Below, one piece after another: positions 1 to 6,590 of a stretch of 11,811 nucleotides of DNA. The notes under the pieces are model-generated. The model was not told the DNA's origin, did no database searches, and worked only from the letters and a program-made list of their open reading frames with translations. Position numbers and translations under genes: made by a program. Where the stretch lies: positions 1 to 11,811 of the forward strand of contig JASHRA010000266.1 of assembly GCA_030038765.1 (NCBI GenBank), in the 5' to 3' direction. Positions within the stretch are counted from its first letter, which is position 1; every line of letters starts with the position of its first letter. The stretch comes from Candidatus Dormiibacterota bacterium. Lineage in GTDB: Bacteria; Chloroflexota; Dormibacteria; Aeolococcales; Bog-877.

Positions 1-260
1 AGGCCGGGATCCTGGCGCAGCAGCCCGATGCCGCGCCGGCCGGGGCCGACGTCGGCGCCGGAGCCGGCCTGGCTGAGGCGCCTGCCCTCCATGTCGATCC
101 AGCCCCGGCTCAGCCGGAGCAGCCCGGCCAGGGCCTCGAGGGCGGTGGTCTTGCCGGCCCCGGAGCGGCCCAGCACGGCCAGCCGCTGGCCCGCCCCGAG
201 CTCCAGGCTCAGGCTGACCGCGAACTGGCGGCGGCGGACCTCAAAGTCGGCGGCGAGCAT
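1..260 (-). CDS. ABC transporter ATP-binding protein, molybdate/tungstate type (N-terminal part, runs off the window)
   Basis: This is the N-terminal 86 codons of an ABC ATPase; the rest lies beyond base 1. The predicted protein begins MLAADFEVRRRQF and carries a clear Walker A (GRSGAGKTT, residues 31-39) followed by a Q-loop-like LLRQDPG near residue 80. The signature motif and Walker B are outside the window. The ATG at 260-258 overlaps the end of the permease gene by 20 bp, so the two are translationally coupled. It should power ATP-driven oxyanion import by the permease and binding protein just upstream. The family is firm from the motifs; the substrate (molybdate, tungstate) is inferred from the neighbours. 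Whether it has the C-terminal Mop/TOBE domain of ModC cannot be seen. Confidence 0.85.
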   Translation of the reverse strand, partial: MLAADFEVRRRQFAVSLSLELGAGQRLAVLGRSGAGKTTALEALAGLLRLSRGWIDMEGRRLSQAGSGADVGPGRRGIGLLRQDPG

Positions 261-1059
261 GCGCGCTCCACAGGTAGGCGGCCACCGGCAGCGGCAGCGC
301 CACCACCAGCAGCACCAGGGCGAAGGGAAGGGCCGAGGCCAGGCCCGTCTCCTGCAGCGTGGTCCAGATCTGCATGGGCAGGCCGTAGGGGTGGTAGGCG
401 ATGATCAGGACGGCGCCGAAGGCGCCCATGGCCCGGGCCCAGGTGACGGCCAGGGCGGCGGCCAGGCCGGGCGCGGCCAGGGGCAGCGTGACCCGGCGCC
501 AGGTCCGCCCCCGGCGGTCGCCGAGGAGGGAGGCGGCCCGCTCCAGCTCCGGGTCCACGGCGGCGAAGGCGGCCTCGGCGCCGATCACGTAGTAGGGCAC
601 GGACTCGTAGATCTCGGCGATGACCAGGGCCAGGAAGGTGTTGGTGGCGCTGAGGTTGAGGTGGCCGATGGCCTGCCCGATGGGGGTTTCGGGGCCGACC
701 ATGAAGACCAGCAGCAGCCCCACCACCAGGGGCGGGGTCAGCAGGGGCAGGATCACCCCCACCTCCCAGAGGCGGGGCAGGGGGAGACGCTGGCGGGCCA
801 GCAGGTAGGCCAGGGGGGTGCCCAGCAGCAGGATCACCGCCAGGGCCACGAGGGAGGCCTGGACCGACGTCACCAGGGGCCCCAGCGCGCCGGGGGCGCG
901 CAGGGCGTCCGCCACCGCGCCCGGCGAGGTGTGGACCAGGAGCGCGATGAGGGGCCCGAGCAGGGCCACCCAGACCAGGAGGGCGCCCAGCAGGGCGCTC
1001 CAAGTGGTGGCGCGGACCCCGCCGGCGGAGAGCGCCCGCGGGGCCGGCGGAGCGGTCAA
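241..1059 (-). CDS. wtpB: Molybdate/tungstate ABC transporter permease
   Basis: A 272-residue integral membrane protein with about six hydrophobic segments. Around residues 165-200 it has the binding-protein-dependent permease EAA loop (ELERAASLLGDRRGRTW followed by RVTLPLA) that docks on the ATPase. The segment ARAMGAFGAVLII after it is the usual continuation in ModB/WtpB/CysT-type permeases. The start is TTG at 1059-1057, sharing TTGA with the binding-protein stop. No GTG or ATG nearby fits better, so the exact N-terminus is less sure than the gene. It lies between the binding protein and the ATPase in one minus-strand operon. The sequence looks closer to the tungstate (Wtp) and archaeal-type permeases than to enterobacterial ModB, but substrate choice cannot be settled by eye. 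Confidence 0.88.
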   Translation of the reverse strand: MTAPPAPRALSAGGVRATTWSALLGALLVWVALLGPLIALLVHTSPGAVADALRAPGALGPLVTSVQASLVALAVILLLGTPLAYLLARQRLPLPRLWEVGVILPLLTPPLVVGLLLVFMVGPETPIGQAIGHLNLSATNTFLALVIAEIYESVPYYVIGAEAAFAAVDPELERAASLLGDRRGRTWRRVTLPLAAPGLAAALAVTWARAMGAFGAVLIIAYHPYGLPMQIWTTLQETGLASALPFALVLLVVALPLPVAAYLWSAHARRRL

Positions 1060-2045
1060 CCCTTGGCTGTCAGGGCCCTTATCGCCTTGGGAGCGGCGGA
1101 CTTCTGGCCCAGCAGGGCGGGTGGCAACAGTTGGTATCCCAACCGCTTCATGATCCCACGCGCCTTGCTGCCGAGGAGGAACTTGACGAAGGCGGTGGCC
1201 GCCCCAGGATCGGTGCCCTTCAGCACCGAGGCCTCGAGGTCGAGCAGGGAGCCCTTCACCACCTGTCCGTCGGAGAGGGTCAGCGAGGCGGACTCGTAGC
1301 TGGCGACGTCACTGGGATCGCCGAAGTCGATCTCGGCGGGCAGCTTGACGTAGGGCAGCCCCAGCTGGACCGCCTGGGGCAGGTAGGCGCTGGCGGCGTC
1401 CAGCTCCCCCGCCTGGAGGGTGGGCTCGAGCCCGGTCTCGGAGAAGATCTGCGAGGTGGGGTTGCTGCCCCCGAGGTCGGCCGCGGCGGTGGCGGCGCTG
1501 ATGCCGAGGTCCTTCTGGGCCAAGTGCACCATCATGATGAAGCCCTGCCCCTGCGGGTCCACGTTGGGGTCGGTCCGGCCCAGCTTGAAGCCGGGCGTGG
1601 CCAGCAGGGTGAAGAGGTCCTTGATCGGCAGCTTGCCCTGGGAGATCTTCTTCAGCTCCGCCGCGTGCGGGCCCTTGGGGTTGTAGGCGACCACGATGGG
1701 GCTGGAGGCGAAGCTCACCGCCCAGCTGGTGAACTTGGGCTCCAGGACCTGCATGGGGGCGGCCCCGATGGGGACGAAGACGTTGGGCGTGATCTCCCCG
1801 GCCACGATCTCCTGGGCCAGCCCGTCGCTGCCGGCGGAGATGTTCTGGTACTCGTCCCCGGTGGCCTTGATGAAGGGCGGCCCCAGGTACTTGTCCATGA
1901 GCAGCTGGAGTGAGCCGGCGCTGGCGATGTTGGCCAGCTCGGGGGTCGCGCTGGCGCTGGCCGGGAGGGTCATGGCGCCGGCGCCGGCGAGGCCGGCCAA
2001 GCCCAGTGCTGCCAACCACGCCCCCGCCCGCCAGCGTCGCCGCAT
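1056..2045 (-). CDS. wtpA: Extracellular molybdate/tungstate-binding protein (WtpA-like)
   Basis: A 329-residue secreted solute-binding protein of the ModA/WtpA class (type II periplasmic binding fold). The N-terminus is a Sec signal peptide: basic MRRRWR, a hydrophobic core at residues 9-25, and a probable cleavage after A33 (ASASA). There is no lipobox cysteine, so it is not an obvious lipoprotein. Family landmarks include AGSDGLAQEI (oxyanion loop region), GRTDPNVDPQGQG (compare the DPN-DP-G segment of WtpA proteins) and YLPQAVQLGLPYVKLPAEIDFGDP, which resembles the WtpA segment ending in LP-EI. It should capture tungstate and/or molybdate outside the membrane and hand it to the permease. 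The ATG at 2045 has no Shine-Dalgarno but a TAGGCT hexamer 6 nt upstream, suggesting a leaderless mRNA. Sulfate or another oxyanion is a less likely substrate. Confidence 0.82.
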   Translation of the reverse strand: MRRRWRAGAWLAALGLAGLAGAGAMTLPASASATPELANIASAGSLQLLMDKYLGPPFIKATGDEYQNISAGSDGLAQEIVAGEITPNVFVPIGAAPMQVLEPKFTSWAVSFASSPIVVAYNPKGPHAAELKKISQGKLPIKDLFTLLATPGFKLGRTDPNVDPQGQGFIMMVHLAQKDLGISAATAAADLGGSNPTSQIFSETGLEPTLQAGELDAASAYLPQAVQLGLPYVKLPAEIDFGDPSDVASYESASLTLSDGQVVKGSLLDLEASVLKGTDPGAATAFVKFLLGSKARGIMKRLGYQLLPPALLGQKSAAPKAIRALTAKG

Positions 2046-2048
2046 GCC

Positions 2049-2074
2049 GCTAGCCTAACACCAGAACGGCTAGC
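2049..2074. promoter_or_regulatory. Inverted repeat GCTAGCC-N12-GGCTAGC at the transporter promoter (candidate operator)
   Basis: A perfect 7-bp inverted repeat (2049-2055 and 2068-2074) with a 12-bp spacer; arm centres are 19 bp apart, close to two helical turns. One arm overlaps the predicted -10 hexamer, so a dimeric regulator bound here would block RNA polymerase. It does not resemble the ModE box. A regulatory role is inference. Confidence 0.4.
2052..2057 (-). promoter_or_regulatory. -10-like hexamer TAGGCT of the Mo/W transporter operon
   Basis: On the minus strand TAGGCT is followed by exactly 6 nt (AGCGGC) and then the ATG at 2045. This fits a start of transcription at or next to the start codon. 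No Shine-Dalgarno is visible. Inferred from spacing and from the same arrangement at other genes in the window. Confidence 0.5.
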
Positions 2075-2133
2075 AGGTCTTGCCGCTCGGGAGACGGGAT
2101 CGCGCCCTCGGAGGGAGAGGCGGCCGGGGCCGG

Positions 2134-2487
2134 TCAGTCGCCTCCGGAGGGGGGCCCGGGCTCGCCGAAGCGGTCGATCTTGGCCGCCATGATGAGGTCG
2201 TTGCGGGTGAGCCCGTGGGCCACGTGGGTGCTGAGCTCGACCTCCAGGTAGCCCCAGCCCAGGCGGAGGTCGGGATGGTGCCCCTGGCGCTCCGCCAGGA
2301 GGGCGACGCGGGTGGCGAGGGAGAAGGCGGAGGCGAAGTCGCGGAAGCGGAAACGGCGCCGCAGGCGCTCGGTCTCCAGCTCCCAGGCCGGGTCCAGCTC
2401 GGCCGCCAGCGCGCTCGCCTCCGCGGTCGAGAGGAGGGGCGTCTCCCCGCTGCAGGCCTGGCAGCGCTCGCGGGCCAGCTGGCTCAT
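2134..2487 (-). CDS. 4a-hydroxytetrahydrobiopterin (pterin-4a-carbinolamine) dehydratase, COG2154
   Basis: A 117-residue protein that matches the PCD/DCoH family over its full length. The catalytic signature is complete: H70-H71-P72 (GHHPDL), aromatic WGY near 78-80, H88 (STHVAHG) and D97 (LTRNDL). The N-terminus has a C9-x-x-C12 followed by PLLS, a layout common in the bacterial COG2154 group. The classic reaction is dehydration of 4a-hydroxytetrahydropterin to quinonoid dihydropterin, recycling the cofactor of aromatic amino acid hydroxylases; no hydroxylase gene is present here. Part of this family has been linked by comparative genomics to molybdenum cofactor metabolism. The ATG (2487-2485) overlaps the TGA of the upstream gene as ATGA, so it is coupled to it. 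The Mo/W transporter follows 88 bp downstream on the same strand. Confidence 0.9.
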   Translation of the reverse strand: MSQLARERCQACSGETPLLSTAEASALAAELDPAWELETERLRRRFRFRDFASAFSLATRVALLAERQGHHPDLRLGWGYLEVELSTHVAHGLTRNDLIMAAKIDRFGEPGPPSGGD

Positions 2488-4127
2488 CCCCCGTCCCCGC
2501 GGGGGGCGGCGCCGCAGAGCTCCAGGATCCGGGCCGCGATGGCCAGCGCGCCGGCGTAGGTCGCCTCCATGCCTTCGAACTGGAGGCCGCGCGCGCCCAG
2601 GGTGCGGGCCTGGGTGTAGGGCGTGTCCGAGGCGTAGTGGATGACGCCCACGTCCATGGAGGGGCGGGTCAGGTCGACCTGCTCCCGGTTGGGGTAGCGG
2701 TTGCTGTCGCCGGACTCGTAGACCGCCCCCAAGTAGGGGCCCGCCTCCATCTCCACCACCGTGTACGCGTCCCGGTAGTAGCTCTCCAGGTAGGCGCGGT
2801 TCTGGAGGAAGGTGCTGCGCACCGAGACCGCCCGCTGCCGGTCGAGGACGGAGCGGGAGCGCAGGAAGGGGGCGACCCGGTCGAAGGTGAAGCAGTTGCT
2901 GAGCCAGTAGGTGTTGCCGCTCTGCTCGTCGTGGATCACGTCCGAGACCATGACGTCGCCGACGTCGGCGTTGAGGGTGGCCGCCTTGCCCAGGACGTAG
3001 ACGCCGGCCACGGGCTCGGTCGCCTCCAGCACCTGGCGCAGGATGTGGTAGGCGCCGAGGCCGAGCGGGTACTGGATGTTGAGGATCACGTGGGGGGCCC
3101 GGGCCAGGCGCTCGGCCCCGCCCGGGGGCAGTGCCAGGCGGGGGTCGAGTCGAGCGGGGTCGAGGCGGTCGAGGACGATCAGCTGGGCGGCGACGTCGGT
3201 CCCGGACTGGGAGGGCACGTGGAAGATCCCCTCCTGGCGCTCCTCGCTGGTGCGGGCCTGCCACTCCTCCGGATGGGCCTCGAACCAGCGCCGCGCGGCG
3301 TAGTAGAGGAAGTTCTCCCGGGAGTGGTGGCCGCCGGGCTGGGCCAGCTCCCGGGCCAGCTGGCGGAGCTCCGGGTCGCCCTCCCGGCGCACCCAGGCGG
3401 CGACCACCTCGGCCCGGTCCCGGGCCACCCCGGAGAGGAGGTTGACGAGGGAGTGGGCGTTGCTGCTGACGAAGAAGAGGGGGCGATCCTGCAGCCCCTC
3501 GGTGCGGAGCACGTCGCCGAGCGGCCGCCACCACTCCCTGGTGGCCCTGGCGTAACCCACCTGGGAGCCGCCCAGGAGCTGGATGCCGACGTCGAGGGGA
3601 CGCTCCCGGAGCCGGTCCAGGAACTCCGGCAGCCGCTCCCCGAAGACCGCCTCCAGGCGGGCCCAGTCGTCGGCCGCCACCTGGAGCCGGGCCCGCACCT
3701 CGGCCTGGTCCAGGTGCTCCTCCCCGCCGAGGAGCGCGTGGGCCTTGTTCCACTCGATCTGGACCGCCACCAGGGTGGGGACCAGGTCGTCGAGGTCGGA
3801 GCTGCTGGCCAGGGCCACGGCCAGGGTGTGGCGCTCGGCGTTCCACCACCAGCGGCGGCGCCGTCCCGGGGCCACCACCGGCACCCAGTCGGAGGGCTCG
3901 GTGCCGCGCAGCCGGAGCAGCCGGTCCGGGGTCTGGCCCAGGACCACGTGCTCCAGCTCCAGGACCACCGGCGGCAGCCGGCGCAGGCCGTAGAGCAGGG
4001 CGCCGCTGTCCAGGCGCTCCTCGGCGCCCCAGGGGTGGAGCGAGGACTGCATCTCCAGGTGGGCTCGCTCCAGGACCTGGAGCCGGAGCTCGCCGGAGGA
4101 GCGCAGCACGGTGTGGAAGGTGCGCAC
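2484..4127 (-). CDS. Uncharacterised two-domain protein with C-terminal nucleoside-phosphorylase-like domain
   Basis: I do not recognise the whole protein; it may belong to a domain of unknown function. Residues are counted from GTG 4127 (547 aa). Residues 1 to about 340 are charged and mostly helical-looking, beginning VRTFHTVLRSSGELRLQ, and include R/W-rich RRRRWWWN. From residue 346 the sequence fits the PNP/UDP phosphorylase fold: HVILNIQYPLGLGAY, then LGKAATLNADVGDVMVSD (G380-K381), then VVEMEAG (E459-M460-E461), the purine-nucleoside-binding signature, then SDTPYTQ. Nucleotide or nucleoside binding is therefore likely; a reaction cannot be named. The start is unclear: no ATG, GTG or TTG lies in frame between the phosphorylase stop (4198) and GTG 4127. 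The frame is open far upstream, and an ACG at 4205 sits 9 nt after AGGAG. It lies between glgP and the PCD gene and overlaps the latter by ATGA. Confidence 0.8.
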   Translation of the reverse strand: MRTFHTVLRSSGELRLQVLERAHLEMQSSLHPWGAEERLDSGALLYGLRRLPPVVLELEHVVLGQTPDRLLRLRGTEPSDWVPVVAPGRRRRWWWNAERHTLAVALASSSDLDDLVPTLVAVQIEWNKAHALLGGEEHLDQAEVRARLQVAADDWARLEAVFGERLPEFLDRLRERPLDVGIQLLGGSQVGYARATREWWRPLGDVLRTEGLQDRPLFFVSSNAHSLVNLLSGVARDRAEVVAAWVRREGDPELRQLARELAQPGGHHSRENFLYYAARRWFEAHPEEWQARTSEERQEGIFHVPSQSGTDVAAQLIVLDRLDPARLDPRLALPPGGAERLARAPHVILNIQYPLGLGAYHILRQVLEATEPVAGVYVLGKAATLNADVGDVMVSDVIHDEQSGNTYWLSNCFTFDRVAPFLRSRSVLDRQRAVSVRSTFLQNRAYLESYYRDAYTVVEMEAGPYLGAVYESGDSNRYPNREQVDLTRPSMDVGVIHYASDTPYTQARTLGARGLQFEGMEATYAGALAIAARILELCGAAPRGDGG

Positions 4128-4197
4128 GTAGAGCTCGACCCGCTCCTCGCCGGAGATGCCGCCGGCGGAGGGGGCCGGGCTCGGGGCGGGCGCCGGG

Positions 4198-6501
4198 CTA
4201 GCCGTCGCCCCCGGCTCCTGTGGCCGGGACCGGTCCCGTCTGGGAGCGGCGCCAGGGGGCGCCGGCGGGCAGCTCCTCGCCGCCGTGGACCTGGGGCAGG
4301 ACGCGCACGGCGAAGCCCTGCCCCGGGCCGGCCGGCTCCAGCCGGCCCAGGTAGCGCCAGCTGCCGTTGGAGTGGGGCGGGTCCAGCTCCATGGCCCGGG
4401 CCCGCCCGGAGCGGATCCGACCCTGGCCGTCGAGCGGGCCCTGGAGCAGCTCGACGCGCACCTCGGCCGGCTCCAGGCCGCCCAGCCGAACCTCCGCCTC
4501 GACCAGGGATCCACGTCCCGGGGGCGGCCCGCCGGGCTCCTGCAGCAGGCGCGCCGAGACCGACGCCCCCTCCAGCGCCCGCTCCAGCCGGCCCCAGTCC
4601 CCGTGCCGCGCCCGGGCCGCGGCGTGGGGGTCGGAGGCGGAGAGGAGGGGGGCCTCCAGGGCCGGGCGGTAGAGCCGACGCACGTAGTCGGCCACCATCC
4701 GCGAGCCCAGCACCAGCGGGCCCACGGTGACCAGGCTGCGGCGGACGGTGGCCATCCAGCGCGGCGGCGGGCCGCCCTGCGGGCGGCTGAAGAAGGCGGG
4801 CACCACCTGCTCCTCCAGGAGGCGGAAGAGCTCCTCCGCCTCCAGGCGGTCACGGACCTCGTGGTCGGCCTCGTCGTCGTGGGAGGGGATGGCGAAGCCG
4901 TTGCGGCCGTCGTAGGCCTCGTCCCACCAGCCGTCCAGGATGGAGCAGTTGAGGGCGCCGCTGAGGGCCGCCTTCTGGCCGCTGGTGCCGCAGGCCTCGA
5001 GCGGCCGCCTCGGGGTGTTGAGCCAGAGGTCGGAGCCCTGGTAGAGGGCGCGCGCCAGCTCCAGGTCGTAGTCCTCGAGGAACGCCACCCGGGGGCTGAG
5101 CGTGGCGGCCCGCCGCACCAGCTCCTGGATGATCTGCTTGCCCTGCTGGTCCTGGGGATGGGCCTTGCCCGCGATCACCAGCTGGATGGGCCGGTCCGGG
5201 TCCTGCAGGAGCCGCGCCAGCCGCTCCGGCTGGGAGAAGAGCAGGAGCGCCCGCTTGTACTCGGCGACCCGGCGCGCGAAGCCGATGGTGAGGGCCGCGG
5301 GGTCGAGCGCCTCCGCCCCCTCCCCTCCCCCGGCCCGCTCCCGCCGGGCCCGGGCCAGGGCCACGAGGCGCTCCCTCCCCGGCTGCCGCGCCTGCCAGAG
5401 GTCGAGGTCGGAAGCGGCGTTGAGCGCCCTCCAGTCGGCGGCCCCGTGGACGTCCCAGCGGGGCCCCAGGAAGCGGTCCAGCAGGTGGGCCATCTCGGGC
5501 GAGGCCCAGTGCCGGGCGTGGACCCCGTTGGTGACCGCCTGGATGGGGACCTCGCGGGGCAGCAGGCCGGGCCAGAGGGCGGAGAACATGCGCTGGCTGG
5601 TGCGGCGGTGGAGCTGGGAGACGGCGTTGGCCCGGGCCGACAGGCGCAGCCCCATGACGGCCATGTTGAAGGGGTCCTCGGTGGCCTGGCCGGGGAAGTG
5701 GCCCAGCGCCATCAGGCGCTCGAAGCCGATGCCGACGTCGCGGCACCAGCCCTCGAAGTAGCGGCGCATCAGCTCGCTGGGGAAGTGGTCGATGCCGGCC
5801 GGGACCGGGGTGTGGGTGGTGAAGATGGTGGCCGCCCGGGCCGCCTGGAGCGCCTCCTCGAAGTCCAGCCCGCGCTCCCGCACCAGGGACCGGATCCGCT
5901 CCAGCACGAGGAAGCCGGCGTGGCCCTCGTTGCTGTGGAAGAGCTGCGCCCGCTCCCCCACCTGGGCCAGGGCGCGGACCCCGCCCATGCCGAGCAGGAT
6001 CTCCTGCCGCAGCCGGTGCTCCGTGTCCCCGCCGTAGAGGAGGTCGGTGATGCCCTCCAGCTCCTCGGGGTTGCCCACGCCCGAGGTGTCCAGCAGGTAG
6101 AGGGGGATGCGACCCACGCTCTGGCGCCAGACCCGGGCCCGGACCGTGCTCGGGCCCAGCTCCAGCTCCAGCGGCGCACCCGCCACCGCGCCCAGCCCCA
6201 GGGACTCGGCCTCCAGCTGACGGTAGGTCTCGCGCTGCCACCCCTCTTCGTCGAGCTGCTGGTGGAAGTAGCCCAGGTGGTAGAAGAGCCCGACCCCGAC
6301 CAGCGGCCGGTCCTCGTCGGAGCAGACCTTGAGGTAATCGCCGGCCAGGACCCCGAGCCCGCCCGAGTACTGGGGGATCCGCTCGCTGACCCCGAACTCG
6401 GGGGAGAAGTAGGCGACCACGGGCATCGAGCCCGGAGCCAGCGGCTCGGCCGGGGAGGGTTCCTCCTCCCCCGGGGACCGGTCGGCGGCGCGCACATCCA
6501 C
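4198..6501 (-). CDS. glgP: Alpha-glucan (glycogen/maltodextrin) phosphorylase, GT35
   Basis: About 767 residues. It phosphorolyses alpha-1,4-glucans to glucose 1-phosphate in the cytoplasm. Landmarks in order: AYFSPEFGVSERIPQYSGGLGVLAGD (residues 30-55, start of the catalytic fold), FHSNEGHAGF (188-197), FTTHTPVPAGIDHF (227-240), TNGVHARHWASPEM (324-337), GFARRVAEYKRALL (407-420) and EACGTSGQK (502-510), where K510 is the pyridoxal-phosphate lysine, followed by ALNCSILDGWWDEAYDG. This is the short TIGR02094-type subfamily, but the N-terminal DUF3417-like extension usual in actinobacterial members is absent; only about 26 low-complexity acidic residues precede the core. Possible starts: GTG 6501, GTG 6495 (best spacing from TAACTT), or ATG 6426. 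It is the first gene of the minus-strand cluster that continues with the nucleoside-phosphorylase-like protein and the PCD. Confidence 0.93.
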   Translation of the reverse strand: MDVRAADRSPGEEEPSPAEPLAPGSMPVVAYFSPEFGVSERIPQYSGGLGVLAGDYLKVCSDEDRPLVGVGLFYHLGYFHQQLDEEGWQRETYRQLEAESLGLGAVAGAPLELELGPSTVRARVWRQSVGRIPLYLLDTSGVGNPEELEGITDLLYGGDTEHRLRQEILLGMGGVRALAQVGERAQLFHSNEGHAGFLVLERIRSLVRERGLDFEEALQAARAATIFTTHTPVPAGIDHFPSELMRRYFEGWCRDVGIGFERLMALGHFPGQATEDPFNMAVMGLRLSARANAVSQLHRRTSQRMFSALWPGLLPREVPIQAVTNGVHARHWASPEMAHLLDRFLGPRWDVHGAADWRALNAASDLDLWQARQPGRERLVALARARRERAGGGEGAEALDPAALTIGFARRVAEYKRALLLFSQPERLARLLQDPDRPIQLVIAGKAHPQDQQGKQIIQELVRRAATLSPRVAFLEDYDLELARALYQGSDLWLNTPRRPLEACGTSGQKAALSGALNCSILDGWWDEAYDGRNGFAIPSHDDEADHEVRDRLEAEELFRLLEEQVVPAFFSRPQGGPPPRWMATVRRSLVTVGPLVLGSRMVADYVRRLYRPALEAPLLSASDPHAAARARHGDWGRLERALEGASVSARLLQEPGGPPPGRGSLVEAEVRLGGLEPAEVRVELLQGPLDGQGRIRSGRARAMELDPPHSNGSWRYLGRLEPAGPGQGFAVRVLPQVHGGEELPAGAPWRRSQTGPVPATGAGGDG

Positions 6502-6507
6502 AAGTTA
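6502..6507 (-). promoter_or_regulatory. -10-like hexamer TAACTT for glgP
   Basis: TAACTT directly precedes GTG 6501 and lies 6 nt before an in-frame second GTG at 6495. With the 6-nt spacing seen at the other promoters here, transcription would begin at 6495, favouring that GTG as a leaderless start. The hexamer contains an in-frame TAA, so translation cannot begin upstream of it. Confidence 0.4.
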
Positions 6508-6518
6508 GCGCCATCGGC

Positions 6519-6542
6519 GCCGGGGCGGCTCGCCGCCCCGGC
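6519..6542. repeat. 24-bp near-perfect palindrome in the glgP/aminopeptidase divergent promoter region
   Basis: Two 11-bp arms (GCCGGGGCGGC and GCCGCCCCGGC) separated by TC form an uninterrupted inverted repeat. It lies between the two divergent transcription units, upstream of both predicted -10 elements. It could be an operator for one or both genes. High local GC raises the chance of coincidence. Confidence 0.5.
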
Positions 6543-6578
6543 CCGGCTCGGGCCCTGCCGGAGCCGGAGTGCTCCCGA

Positions 6579-6584
6579 TAAGAT
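6579..6584 (+). promoter_or_regulatory. -10 hexamer TAAGAT of the aminopeptidase gene
   Basis: TAAGAT is followed by 6 nt (CGGGCG) and then the GTG at 6591. There is no purine-rich ribosome-binding site between them, so a leaderless transcript starting at or near the G of GTG is the simplest reading. No convincing -35 is seen about 17 bp upstream. Confidence 0.55.
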
Positions 6585-6590
6585 CGGGCG

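Noticed and set aside
28..1299. 423-codon plus-strand open frame opposite the transporter genes
   Set aside because: Repetitive G/Q/R-rich translation; the transporter genes on the minus strand explain the region.
2046..2133. Riboswitch (for example Moco or tungstate-cofactor RNA) upstream of the transporter
   Set aside because: The gap is only 88 bp, a -10-like element sits 6 nt before the ATG, and no conserved multi-stem architecture was seen.
2637..4730. Very long plus-strand open frame (697 codons) opposite the phosphorylase cluster
   Set aside because: Antisense shadow of GC-rich coding sequence: rich in G, A, R, Q and V, no motifs, while the minus strand gives clear family matches over the same bases.
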